Shown here one piece after another: positions 1-11,543 of a stretch of 64,000 bases of DNA; the first letter of the stretch is position 1; each line of letters opens with the position of its first letter. The stretch is taken from NCBI RefSeq assembly GCF_904849725.1, contig NC_058519.1:103962881-104026880 (forward strand). Reading direction: 5' to 3'. The notes under the pieces were generated by a model. The model was not told the origin of the DNA and ran no database searches. It worked only from the letters and a program-made list of their open reading frames with translations. A program made the position numbers and the translations under genes. This DNA is from Hordeum vulgare subsp. vulgare (taxonomy: Eukaryota > Streptophyta > Magnoliopsida > Poales > Poaceae).

Positions 1-3000
1 CAGGCATACATAACCCAGCAAAGCACGTGTCGGTCATCAACGAGTGTAGACGAGTCATAACAAGCTACAAGGACTCCATTACATCGTGTGACATTACTCC
101 GTAGGGACAGACATAGCAACTAAGAAGGATACATGCCGGTCAACCAATGTGTCCGGAGCAGTAGTGAACTACCAAGGCTCGGTGGAAACACAAAGGGGCA
201 TTTCTCTGTATAGAGAGCTACTAAGGGCATACGACTAGGTGTCGAATCCCATACATATCAAAGTACATCACACGTACGCGTGACATACTCGATATGCATA
301 GATACAACAATGGCATCACAACGTAACCATACAACATCACAACATTTATTTAGAAGACTCGGAAGAGTCTTTCATAATAAGTGCATACAAGTAGGGGTCA
401 CATGACCCGACACTCAAGTCATACAAACAAAGTCATACAAGCCATCCAGAAGCATTAAAGTTGTCTGAGTACAGACAGTTGAAAGGATAAGGCATAAAGC
501 CTGACTATCTAGAAATCCCTTCTGAAAGGGGCCAGGTCGTAGCTGGGACACCAACTACTCGTCATCATCGACGTCTAGACAGAACCCACCTGCTGGCTCA
601 TGGGTGTCTTCTGCAACATTTATTAAACAAACATGAGTACAAAGGTACTCAACAAGACTTTAGAACAGATCTATCTACCCATGCACATGTATCAATAAAG
701 GGGGTTGTGGGGTTTCATGCAGCAAGCCAGCTTTGACTCTTGGCTATCCTATACTACAACTTTAAATAGTTTTAAACAACTTTGATAAGTCGTACACGAG
801 TCCACTACCACCACAACAATACACTATCATGGATTCCTTCCCGTCTCCCTACGGGAATGCCATACATGATACTCACACTTATCTTGATACTTTTATGAGT
901 AGCCATTAAAGTTATCTATGAACAACATATGTCTCCAAGTAGTCCATATCCGCGGACGCGGCTATTCGAATAGATCATAACCCTGCAGGGATGTACTTCT
1001 TCACACACGCTCTTGCCACTTATCGCCATGTACACGTCATGCACCTTGGCAACCTTCAAGCGGAAGCCCAGCGAGGGAGTCGGCAACGACCATTAACCAT
1101 GCTAATACCTAGTCTAGGTTTATCGCCTATTTGAGAGTGAACCCGCAAGGAAGTCCGACCGAAGTTTCCGCTACGGCCCCAAACGATGTGCGCAGGGTTC
1201 CCATGCCCACCATCCGGGTGCCACTTGGTACACCGTGCCACTGCCTACCGCGTCATAGCCCACCTCTAAGGTCATCACTATGCACGGCCTCCAGCATGAC
1301 TATAAACACCAGAAACTACTTGCAACTACTCGACCGAGTACTAGGCGATTAATCAGTCGAGTGGGGTCATATTTGAGGGCCCAGCATGTTGTAGTAACTA
1401 GTCTTGGATTACATACACGGAATTCACTTCCTAAGGACGGTTCCAATGAAACAACCTGCCATGTACTCCTACATAGCCTTTCATCAGTACCTTTACCAAA
1501 TCAGGTTCCACACTTATTCTTTTGTCACTAGAACACATTCTTCCATTCTTGTTCAGCACCCAGATGAAACAGACCTGACACAACTATAGGCACATCAAGC
1601 ATAGTAGAATAAGACACATCATGGCTCAAGAAACTACCAGGTATGCTAGGTTACAAGGTTTGGCTATTTACTATGACAATGACAGGTCATGCAAAGGAAT
1701 GGGTTCAACTACCGAAGTAAAGCTTTTGAAATATTTTGTCCTAATGCAATAAGTGAGAGTAGGAGCGGGAACATGGAATTTTATCGGGATGATAAAAAAT
1801 GGTGCTTGCCTTGAAGATAAGCGGAAGGATACGCTCCTTCAGACGGATACTCCTGGGTATCCTGTGGAGCGGAGGCTACCGAATAATAGCAACAATCAAT
1901 ATCATACAAATGCAACAATATGATGCATGATCAAGACATGAAATGAAATGTAGCATGAGCTAGTGTGGCTATCAAAACCTTGGTTTGATTCTGATTTGAA
2001 TTCAAGTTCAAATATTACTTAAAGTAGGACATTTATTAAATTCCTTTAATTGATTTGACCTGATGCTATTATATAACTTATTTTGTCATACATGAATTCT
2101 TTGGATTTTCTTGATAATTTTTCATATATAAATTATTTTAATCTGAGTTACAGATTATTTTCTATGAATTTTCGAAGGTTTTGAACTTATTCTGGAATTG
2201 TTTTAATTTAGAAATGAATTTAGTACATCAGCATGACATCAGCAGGTCAATCTAGCCGTTGAAAGTCAAACCTGACCAGCGGGACCCACTGGTGAGTGAC
2301 TCTAGTTAGAAATTAGTTAAGTTTTAAATTAGTTAGATCATTAGCAGAGGCTGGCCCACATGTCAGTGTCAGTTTAGGCATTAAAAATATATTTTTAATT
2401 AACCTAACTTAATCACTCAGGGCTGGCCCCACATGGCAGAGAGCCACGGGGTCAAACCCACCGGCGGCGAGCCTTCGGTGGCTCCAGGGACGGCGGAGGG
2501 CATCGGGAATGCTCCTCCGGCGACCAAACGAGCGGCGGAAGGCGCTGGGAGAACGACCACTCACCCGTGAATCCATTTTTGCAAGCCTTGGGGGTTGAAA
2601 AGGCCGGAGTCAACGCCGACAACGAGCTCGGCGGCTGCCGGAGCTCGGGCAACATCGAGAGCATTGAAACAGAACGCAAATGGATCGGGGTTTGGCACCT
2701 ACAAAACCTACACAGCACGCTGAAGCTACTCGTGGTCTCACATGGATCAACCCATCACCGGAGCCTCACCGGTGATGAGCTCCCACGGCGGATCTCATCG
2801 AGCTCCGGTGGAATCGGGTGCTAGGGCTCGGAATCGAAGGGGAAAAGAGGGGGAAAAGCATCCGGAGCTCACGAGGGTTGAAGAGGCGTCGAGAGCGGGC
2901 TCGGGGATGGTTTGGAGAGGGAGAATGATGCTGTCGAACGTCGGCGGCCTGAGGAAGAAGACGACGTCGATCCGGCGTCATAGGGGCTCTCGGTGTCGTG

Positions 3001-3722
3001 TGACTTGCTGGAAAGCTTCAGAGGATCACGACGGTGCTTCTGCGCGGCTCCGAGGAAGGAATGGATGGCTGCTGCAGCTTGGCGACGTGAGCTCAAGCTC
3101 CGGCCACGGCGAGCAGAGAGGGAGAAGGGGGAGGAGATCGAATGGGGAGAGGGAGATGACGACAATGGATCGCGGGGAAGCTTATCTACCTCGCCAGCGC
3201 ATCTAGGTGGCCAGGCACGAGGAAGCGGCGGTCAGCTCCTGCTGCCCACTGGCAAAGGAGGAAGACGACAAGAGGTAGTTGCGCTTGGGGCTGGGCGACA
3301 GGTAAGCTTCTTCTCCCCATTTATTTTTTTGGCTCCAAACTATTCCTAAAATAGGGAATATAATTGTGGGGTGTTATTTGGAATATTTCGAAGTCCACCA
3401 AAAATATTTCAACATTTTGTAATATCCTGAGATATTTAAAAGCACATATTTGGGTAATATCAGTGGCTTTGATGGTTTAAATAAAATGCTAGAAGTATTT
3501 TAAAAACAATACCCAACCCTGAAATATTGTTTCCAATATTTATCAAAAAAATTGGGCTTTTATGAAGGCCATTTTCGGTTCATTGAAATCACACTCTTTT
3601 TTATTTTGGTTTAAACAAGGTGAGGTGCTAGGGTTTCTTTCATCCCTATTTCATTTTTAATGCAAGAATAAAACATGAGCACAATCTTGCTAATCACCAA
3701 GAGGAAATCTAGGGATGTGACA
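1..3722. mobile_element. Long LTR, Gypsy type, left end outside the window
   Basis: This stretch is one repetitive unit ending in the bases GATGTGACA at 3722, followed by GAGAG at 3723-3727. The sequence after it resumes an LTR whose other copy (22873 onward) reads continuously through this point, so 3722 is an insertion end and GAGAG is the probable target duplication. The unit is AT-rich except for a GC-rich block at about 2440-3300, followed by a splice-donor-like CAG/GTAAGC at 3299-3307. That layout resembles the leader of the long LTR at 29589-33466. Several open frames overlap in the GC-rich block on both strands, but none shows a known domain. Orientation is uncertain because both ends of such LTRs look alike. 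The long LTR suggests a Tekay/Del-type element, but no coding part is visible to prove it. Confidence 0.6.
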
Positions 3723-4098
3723 GAGAGAAGCCTCTATTGAAACCTATGGCCCCCGGGTCTATTTTCCATATTATATTTTCAGATCTATAAACCAAAAATG
3801 CCAAAAATACTTTGCTGCAATTTATTTACTTTAGTTTTACTTTCAGATCTATCAATATTTTATACCTATCTCTATTAGATCTCATCCATGCAAATAACTC
3901 TAAAGGGATTGACAACCCCTTTATAGCGTTGGGTGCAAGTGTTTGACTATTTGTGTAGGTACTACTATTGGAATCTCGCTTATTCCTCCTACTGGATTGA
4001 TACCTTGGGTCTCAACAAACTGAGGGAAATAGTTATCTACTTCGCTGCATCACCCTTTACTCTTCAAGGGAATACCAACGCAAGCTCAAGAGGTAGCA
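3723..4098 (+). mobile_element. 3' part of an Athila-like LTR
   Basis: This segment matches, base for base over most of its length, the end of the complete LTR at 21678-23229, including the stretch from GAGAGAAGCC through the terminal AGCTCAAGAGGTAGCA. It is in the plus orientation. Its left part was cut by the long LTR that ends at 3722. Immediately after its end the sequence changes to a minus-strand polymerase fragment, so this LTR inserted into that older element. The open frame at 3933-4250 crosses the border and has no meaning. Confidence 0.75.
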
Positions 4099-4237
4099 CC
4101 TTCTCACGCAACCGGATGACGAACCGGCTGAGGGATGCTAGGCAGTCGGCAAACTTTTGGACCTCGAGGAGTCGAGTCGGCTTGGCCATGTGCTCGATGG
4201 TTCTGATCTTCTCGGGGTTGGCTTCGATGCCGCGCGC
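4099..4237 (-). pseudogene. Reverse-transcriptase fragment of a Tat/RIRE2-like Gypsy element
   Basis: The minus strand encodes a short peptide with GIEANPEKI, then KPTRLLEVQKF, then CLASLSRF. This is the conserved link between the reverse-transcriptase thumb and RNase H in Gypsy polyproteins. Only about 46 codons remain. LTRs in opposite orientations lie on both sides (ending at 4098 and starting at 4238). It probably belongs to the same old element as the gag remnant at 16133-18255, because orientation and clade agree and the order is right (pol lies left of gag for a minus-strand element). That link is inference. It cannot be functional. Confidence 0.7.
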
Positions 4238-5754
4238 TACTACCTCTTGACATTGCGTTGGTTTTTCCCTAGAAGAGGAAAGGGTGATGCAGCACAATAG
4301 CAGTAAGTATTTCCCTTAGTTTGAGAACCAAGGTATCAATCCAGTAGGAGTATCAAGATGAGGCACCAATGTACCTGCGCAAAAACAAACAAACTTGCAC
4401 CCAACGCTATAAAGGGGTTGTCAATCCCTTCACGATTATTTGCAAGGTGAGATTTGAAGGTGAAAAGTGCAACAAAGTAACTTTGTGGATCTGAAAATAT
4501 GATTTAAAGTAGACCCGTGGGCCATAGTGTTCACTAGAGGCTTCTCTAATGATAGCAAGTATTACGGTGGGTGAATGAATTACTGTCGAGCAATTGATAG
4601 AATCGCGCAAACTCATGATGATATCTAAGGCAATGATCAAACATATAGGCATGACGTCCGAGACAACTAGACCGATACTTTCTGCATCTACTACTATTAC
4701 TCCACACATCGACCGCTATCCAGCATGCATCTAGTGTATTGAGTTCATAACAAACAGAGTAACGCCTTAAGCAAGATGACATGATGTAGAGGGATAGATT
4801 CATGCAATAGATATAAACCCCATCATTTTACCCTTGATGGCAACAACACAATGCATGCCTCGCTACCCCTTCTGTCACTAGGTGACGACACCGCACAGTT
4901 TGAACCCAAAACCAAGAACTTCTCCCATTGCAACAATTATAGATCAAGTTGGCCAAACAAAACCCACAGCTCGAAGAGAATTACAAGGATACGAAATCAT
5001 GCATATAAGAGATCAGAAGAGACTCAAATAATATTCATAGATAATCTGATCATAAATCCACAATTCATCGGATCTCGACAAACACACCGCAAAAGAAGGT
5101 TACATCGGATAGATCTCCATGAAGATCATGGAGAACTTTGTATTGAAGATCCAAGAGAGAGAAGAAGCCATCTAGCTACTAGCTATGGACCTGAAGGTCT
5201 ATGGTGAACTACTCACGCATCATCGGAGAGGCAATGGTGTTGATGAAGAAGCCCTCCGTGTCTGAATCCCCTTCCGGCAGGGCACCAGAACGGTCCCTAG
5301 ATGGGATCTTGCGGAGACAGAAGCTTGCGGTGGCGGAAAAGTATTTTTGTGGCTCTCTCTGGTGGTTCTGGATTTTTAGGGAATTTATAGGCGAAAGAAG
5401 TAGGGAAAAGGAGCCACGTGGGGCCCACAAGCCAGCTAGGCGTGCCCCCAAGCTGCGGCTAGGGGGCTTGTGACCTCCCCTGGGGTCTTGTGCCTTGGTT
5501 CTGAAGTCCCCTACGTATCTTTTGTTATGGAAAAAATCATCCCAAAGGTTTTATTCCGTTTGGACTCCGTTTAATATTCTTCTGTGGAAAAGGTCAAAAA
5601 CACGGAAAAAACATAAACTGGCACTTGGCACTGAGTTAATAGGTTAGTCCCAAAAAAGATATAATATATCACATTCATGCATATAAAACATCCAAAGTTG
5701 ACAAGATAATAGCATGGAACCATAAAAAATTATAGATATGTTGGAGATGTACCA
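4238..5754 (-). mobile_element. Athila-like LTR (3' LTR of the segment to its right)
   Basis: Read on the minus strand, this LTR starts at 5754 with a mutated TGGTACATCTCC (expected TGATACGTCTCC) and ends near 4238 with a degraded form of the AAGAGGTAGCA terminus. It is the same family as 21678-23229 and 46988-48530. It borders a polypurine tract (AAGCTTGGGGATGC on the minus strand, 5755-5770), so it is the 3' LTR of a minus-strand element. The bases to its left are the orphan polymerase fragment. No matching duplication of the target can be recognised because the other end of the element is lost. Confidence 0.75.
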
Positions 5755-8100
5755 AGCATCCCCAAGCTTAACTCCTGCTCGTCCTCGAGTAGGGAAGTGA
5801 CAAAAACTGAATTTTTGATGTGGAATGCTACCTAACATATTTGTCCTTTGTAACTTCTTTCTTGTGGCATGAATGTTTAGATCCTTAAGATTCAGAACAA
5901 TAGTTTACTATTGACATGAAAACAATAATACTTCAAGCATACTAGCAAAGTGATCATGAACTTTTGAAATAACAAGGCCAAAGAAAGTTATCCCTACGAA
6001 ATCATATAGTCTGGCTATGCTCCATCATCCTCACACAACGAATTTAAATCATGCACAACCCCGATATTGGCCAAGTAATTGTTTTCGCACTCTTACTTTC
6101 TCAAACTTTTTCAACTCTCACGCAATACATGAGCGTGTGCCATGGATATAGCACTATAGGTGAAATAGAGTGTGGTGGACGTTATGAGGCAAAAAGGAGG
6201 AGATGGTCACATTGACTCGGCATATCAACGGGCTATGGAGATGCCCATCAATAGATATCAATGTGAATGAGTAGGGATTACCATGCAACGGATGCACTAG
6301 AGCTATAAGTGTGTGAAAGCTCAAAAGGAAAACTAGTGGGTGTGCACCCAACTTGCTTGCTCACGAAGACCTAGGGCATTTTTGAGGAAGCCCATCATTG
6401 GAATATACAAGCCAAGTTATATAATGAAAATTCCCACTAGTATATGGAGGTGACAAAACGAGAGCCTCTCTGTCATGAAGAACATGGTGCTATTTTGAAG
6501 CACAAGTGTGGAAAAATATAGTAGCATTGTTCCTTCTCTCTTTTCTCTCATTTTTTTGTTTGGGCTCTTCGGCTTCTTTTTGTAATTTTTTTGGTGAGCA
6601 TCTTTGGCCTTTTTTATTATTTCCTCACATGGGACAATTCTCTAATAATGATGATCATCACACTTTTATTTACTTACAACTCAATACTTAGAACAATGAT
6701 GACTCTATATGAAATTCCTCCGGTAGTGTATCGGGATGTGCAACGATCTAGCTTAGCGTATGACGTTGAAACATCTTGCTAGATATCTTACGATCATGAA
6801 ATCGCAATATGAAAGTGATGACACATGTCATGAGACGGAACGGTGGGAGTTGCATGGCAATATATCTCGGAATGGCTATGAAAGTGCCATAATAGGTAGG
6901 TATGGTGGCTGTTTTGAGGAAGGTATATGGTGGGTTTGTGCACCGGTGCAAGTTGCGCGGCACTAGAGAGGCTAGCAATGGTGGAAGGTGAAAGTGCATC
7001 TATACCATGGACACACATTAGTCATGAAGAACTCATATACTTATTGCGTAAGTTTTATTAGTAATCGAAACAAAGCGCTAAACACATACTCCTAGGGGAA
7101 GGGTTGGTAGGTGTTTAACCATCGCGCGATCCCGACCACCACACAAAGGATGACAATCAATAAATCAATTATGCTACGACTTCCTAACATAGCGGTTCAC
7201 CATACGTGCATGCTACGGGAATCACTAACTTCAACACAAGTATTTGTAGATTCACAACACCCTACTAACATAACTCTAATATTACCATATCCATATCTCA
7301 AAGCTAATTGAGAGGAATCAAACTTCTCTTACTAATCAATGCACTTGAATATGGAAGTTTTTATTATATCCTCTTTGGATGCCTATCATCTTTAGTACTT
7401 TCATAGCGCACGCCAATTACCAAGTTACTTAGAGAGAGCACTCTCAAAAAGATATAAGTGAAGATCGAGAGTTCTTATTTCTTCAAAATATGACACCGCC
7501 ATGCTCTAAAAAGATCTAAGTGAAGAACTAGAGCAAAGTTATCTAGCTCAAAAGATATAACTGAAGCACATGCGAGCTAAATTGCCTAACTCAAAAGATA
7601 TAAGTGAAGCTCAACGAGTATTCTAGCAAATTCACGATGAGTGCATGTCCCTCTCAAAAGGTGTGCAACAAGGATGATTGTGACAAAACAAAAAGAAAAT
7701 ACTCCTATAATACACGACGCTCCAAGCAAAACACATATCATGTGGTGAATAAAAATATAGCTCCAAGTAACGTTACCGATGGATTGAAGACGAAAGAGGG
7801 GATGCCTTCCCGGGGCATCCCCAAGCTTAGGCTTTTTGGTGTCCTTCAATTTGGCTTGAGATGCCTTGTGCATCCCCAAGATTAAGCTATTTCCACTCTT
7901 TATCTCATTGTCCATGAGAACATCACCCAAAACTTGAAAACTTCACAACACGAAACTTAAACAGAAACTCGTGATATCATTAGCATAATAAAACAAACCA
8001 CCACTCTTTAGGTACCGTAGTAAACTTTATTTCTATTTAGATTGATGTTATATTACTGTATTCTCACTTTTCCATGGCTAGTACCCCCCCGATACTATCA
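5755..8100 (-). mobile_element. 3' internal region of an Athila-like element, no genes
   Basis: This region begins with the polypurine tract and is collinear, in reverse, with 19400-21677 and with 57503-58300. All share landmarks such as the CCCCAAGCTTAGG block near 7810, the repeated AAAAGATATAAGTGAAG block near 7440-7610, and the CCATGGCTAGTACCCCCC block near 8070. In related copies it is a 3' untranslated region downstream of gag-protease. Short open frames here (for example 7586-7930) recur at the same place in other copies (57743-58066), which reflects sequence conservation rather than proven coding. Near 8100 the sequence switches to a different element. Confidence 0.7.
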
Positions 8101-9888
8101 TAGCAACGAAGATAAATGCAGAGCACTTTCAAAGATCAAGGGCTGACTAAACATTGTAATTCATAGCAACGAAGATCCAGTCATAGTCATACTCAATATC
8201 AATCAAAAGCAAAGCATAAAAATGACAGAGGTGCTCTCTAATTGGTGCTTATATAAGAGGAGGATGACTCGACAGGAAAATAAATAGACAGGCCCTTCGT
8301 AGAGGGAAGCATTGATTTGCAGAGGTGCCAGAGCTCAAGCTTTGAAAACAGAGATAATAATTTTGGGTGGCATGCTTTCATTGTCAACGCAATGACCAAG
8401 AGTTCTCAATATCTTCCATGCTACTCATGCTATAGGCGGTTCCCAAACAGAAAAGTAAAGTTTTAACTCCCCCACCACCAATCAATTACACTCCACGGCT
8501 AGCCGAATCCTCGGGTACCGTCCATACTAACATCAATCCGGGGGGAGTCTTGTTTTATAGTTATGTTTTCGATTTAAGCATGGAACTGGGCATCCCAAAT
8601 ACCGTCCCCTTTCTCGTGAAGGACTGTGAATAAACACATGTCGAGGATAACACTCCTAGCATGGAAGATACCAATAGCCCTCTGTCACCACATGAGCGGT
8701 TCGGGCATGAAAAACAGATTTATTTCTTGAAGGTTTAGAGAGTGGCACATGCAAATTTACTTGGAACGGCAGGTAGATACCGCAAATAGGTAGGTATGGT
8801 GGACTCTCATGGAAAAAAATTTGGGTTTATGGAAGTGGATGCACAAGCAGTATTCCCGCTTAGTACAAGTGAAGGCTAGCAAAAGACTGGGAAGCGACCA
8901 ACTAGAGAGCGACAACAGTCATCAAGATGCAATGAGTTTGACTAACATTAAATGCAAGCATGAACATGATATAAATCACCATGAACACGAACATCATAGA
9001 GGCTATGTTGATTTTGTTTCAAATACATGCATTAACATGCGCCAAGTCAAGCCACTTGAAACATTCAAAGGAGAATACCATCCTATCATACTACATCAAA
9101 GTCATCTCAAAATCTATGTTGGCAATCAAGACAAACCATTATAAGCTCTCAGCTAAATAAGCATGGCATCAGAAACTATGATTTCTAAGTTGTCATTGCA
9201 AACATGGTTCTCTCACAACAAAGCTAAATCTGGGTCGACAAGCTAGTCATATTTACAAAAATAAAATAGATAGAGTTCATACCAGCTTTTCAGTCTCAGT
9301 CACTTCATCATATATCATCATTGTTGCCTTTCATTTGCATGATCGAACGATGTGAACAATAATAAGCGCAATGGACTAAGCTGAATCTGCAGGCAAACAC
9401 AAAGGAGAAGACAAAATAATATGGCTCTTTGAAAGCTAAACATGTAAGCATGTAAGAACCGCTAAGCATTGTAACCAATATCTTCTACCTTGACACAAAG
9501 AAAAAGAAAACTATTTACACGGGAGAGCTCCCAACAAGCAAAAGAAGAAAGAAAATTCTTTTTGGGTTTTCTCAAAAGGACACAAAACAAGAAAACAAGA
9601 AAATGAAAAGAAACTAGCATGGATAATACAGTAGCAAAGTGTAAACACCGGCTAACAAAGTGAAAGCATAAGCATGAACGTAAAGTCGGTGAGAACACGT
9701 ACTCCCCCAAGCTTAGGCTTTTGGCCTAGCTTGGTCTACTCCCATGGATGATCCTGGCGAAACCCAAAGTCATAATGGGTGTTATACGGGAGTGCTGCAG
9801 CCACTGCCTGAATAGCTGCCTCACGAAGTCGAGCAGCAATCGCCTCCCTCTCATACTCCTCTGCCTCTCCTATGGTTATGTAGTATCT
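8101..9888 (-). other. 3' untranslated region of the non-autonomous Athila-like element
   Basis: No convincing gene lies here. Two blocks are shared with the otherwise different element at 33786-44141: GGCCCTTCGTAGAGGGAAG at 8291-8309, and a 20-base block GATGCACAAGCAGTATTCCC near 8838-8857. The purine/pyrimidine-rich block ACTCCCCCAAGCTTAGGC near 9701 resembles the sequence that follows the last ORF in related elements. The 111-codon plus-strand open frame at 8809-9144 runs against the element and has no recognisable domain. Confidence 0.6.
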
Positions 9889-10758
9889 TCATTTAACCTG
9901 AAAATCAAAGAAAGCAGGAGCAGGAAGAGTTATATGGAAAACACGATGCGGGTTAAATATCAAGCGGTATAGGAGGGATCCATGATCTCTCTCAAGGAAC
10001 TGGTAGCGTGTTAGAGCGACACAATCAAGGTAGGCAGTACGGAGAGGAGGGTCTTCTGGACGGATGGATACTCCAAGAAAATTTGCTAAGCGTGTAGGAT
10101 AAACTCCACCAAAGAAATCCCCCTCACTGGCATTTTTATTCAGCCTCCTTGCTATAATAGCTCCCATATTCAAGCTCCAGTCACCTGTTACTGCGCTCTT
10201 AAGGATACTAAGGTCGAAAGCGCATAGTTGACAATGTGCACCCTTGCCGTTAATGCACCTACCTACGAAGAGGGCAAGGTAGTGCAAGGCAGGGAAATGG
10301 ATGCTTCCTATGGTGGCTTGCGTGATATCTCTGGTTTCTCCCACAGTTATCTTGGAGACAAAGTCTCTGACCGAGGACTTAGGAGGATCAATAACACTAC
10401 CTCCATCGGGTATCTTGCAAATCCTATTGAAATCCCCCATATCCACGGTATAGGATTTATCGTACAGATCAAACAGTATGGATGATTCAGGCCCAGCTAA
10501 AAATTTGAATCAATGCACAAAAGAGGCAGTGAGCATAGCATACTGTTCACATTTATCTGAGAGGAATTCTTCTAACCCGACATTGCGGACAAGTGCATCG
10601 AACTCATCCTTGAAGCCTGCTTCGATCATGAACTCATCGGAAGGCCATTCACATGGTTGAACCGGTGCGTCCCCTAGTTGAAAAGGTTCGGGCTCCCGAA
10701 AGGAGAGACGAGGACCCTTCTTACTTGAGGAACCACCATGAAACTTCCTCCTCAACAT
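9889..10758 (-). pseudogene. ATHILA ORF-1 family protein, one in-frame stop
   Basis: Read from the ATG at 10758, the frame is open for about 82 codons, meets a TGA at 10510-10512, and continues in the same frame to 9889 (about 290 codons in total). The second part carries the hallmark of the ATHILA ORF-1 family: LALFVGRCIN, then LSILKSAVTG, then MGAIIARRLN, then FFGGVYPTRLA. The family's role is not established; it is found in Athila-type Gypsy elements, often where an envelope-like ORF would sit. The start is supported by a likely splice acceptor 12 bases upstream (see the intron at 10770-10991). With a single stop it is a young pseudogene. I see no signal peptide or membrane segment. Confidence 0.8.
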
Positions 10759-10769
10759 AATTTCCTTTG

Positions 10770-10991
10770 CTGAAATTTTTGAAGTTCAAGAGAAAAGTGA
10801 ATAAAGACCCACCACACCTTGTAGCAACTACTCCTACTAGTGCCTAGAGACCGTATCACGCGCTAAAACTACTTGGGACCAGCTAAAATCAACTTTTCAA
10901 GCTCAAGCACAGGGTCACCAAGGTAGCAAGAATTCACGAAGGATAAAGTACTAGAGCAAAAACTAATTGGACCAATGGAGGAGTCACTTAC
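10770..10991 (-). other. Putative leader intron before ORF-1
   Basis: On the minus strand the sequence reads CTTG/GTAAGTGACTC at 10991, a near-consensus plant splice donor, and 222 bases later a pyrimidine-containing stretch ending ATTTCAG/CA at 10770, a good acceptor. The ORF-1 ATG lies 11 bases beyond the acceptor. The interval itself has no long open frame. Spliced RNAs for 3' ORFs are known in Athila-type elements such as barley Bagy-2. Splicing here is inferred from sequence only. Confidence 0.5.
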
Positions 10992-11099
10992 CAAGGAGCA
11001 ATTTCTCCAAAACAGTTCGGAGAATGGTGCTTTGAGCAAGGAGATCGAAAATCACAGCCAAATGAGCAAGAACACGGGTTTGAGCTGCGAAACAATTTT

Positions 11100-11335
11100 T
11101 TCTGGAGGTGGAAGAAGAGGCTGAGAGCTGGAGTGAGTGGAGGAGGTGCCTGTGGGCCCCACAAGTTTGCACCCAGCCACCAGGGGGGTAGGTGCCGGTG
11201 GGGGGGCTTGTGCCCCACTGGTCAGGCCCCCTGACCAGCTCTCAGGCCCATAAATTTTCAAAAATTCCAGAAAAAATCATACTAAATTTTCAGGACCATC
11301 GGAGAACTTTTATTTTCGAGGTATTTTTCTCCGGG
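11100..11335 (-). promoter_or_regulatory. Internal copy of the LTR promoter region upstream of ORF-1
   Basis: This part of the spacer is collinear with the element's own LTR at about 15790-15990, in the same orientation. In order they share AAAGTTCTCC, GTCCTGAAAATTTA, a GTGGG-CACAAGCCCC block, ACCCCCCTGGTGGC-like sequence, CTTGTGGGGCCCACAGGCACCT and CTCCAGCTCT. In the LTR the last block is followed by a TATA-like CTCTATAAG. Here the equivalent position reads CTCTCAGCC, so the TATA is lost or was never present. It suggests ORF-1 had a separate LTR-derived promoter and leader. The similarity is visible by eye; promoter activity is inference. Confidence 0.55.
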
Positions 11336-11543
11336 ACGCTAAAACAGAAAATAGGAAAAGCTAAACTAATTCCATCATTTTTCTTCGAAGCAACATAAAA
11401 GGAAAGCTCAAAACAGAGGTACGTGACTCTTTGATTCATCCGTCTCATGGTCATTGAAAGAAATCCGTCAATGGGATTGATCAAGTCCTTATGACAAAAC
11501 CTTCTTGAATTGCAAGAGAGAACGGAGAATTTTCGAATAGCCA

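Noticed and set aside
2742..3349. Frames of 154 and 118 codons near the left end as a gene
   Set aside because: Same situation in the LTR at 1-3722: GC-rich, open on both strands, no recognisable domain.
7586..8000. Conserved small ORF in the 3' UTR (also at 57743-58066)
   Set aside because: The frame recurs because the DNA is the same family. The opposite strand is equally open, so coding is not supported.
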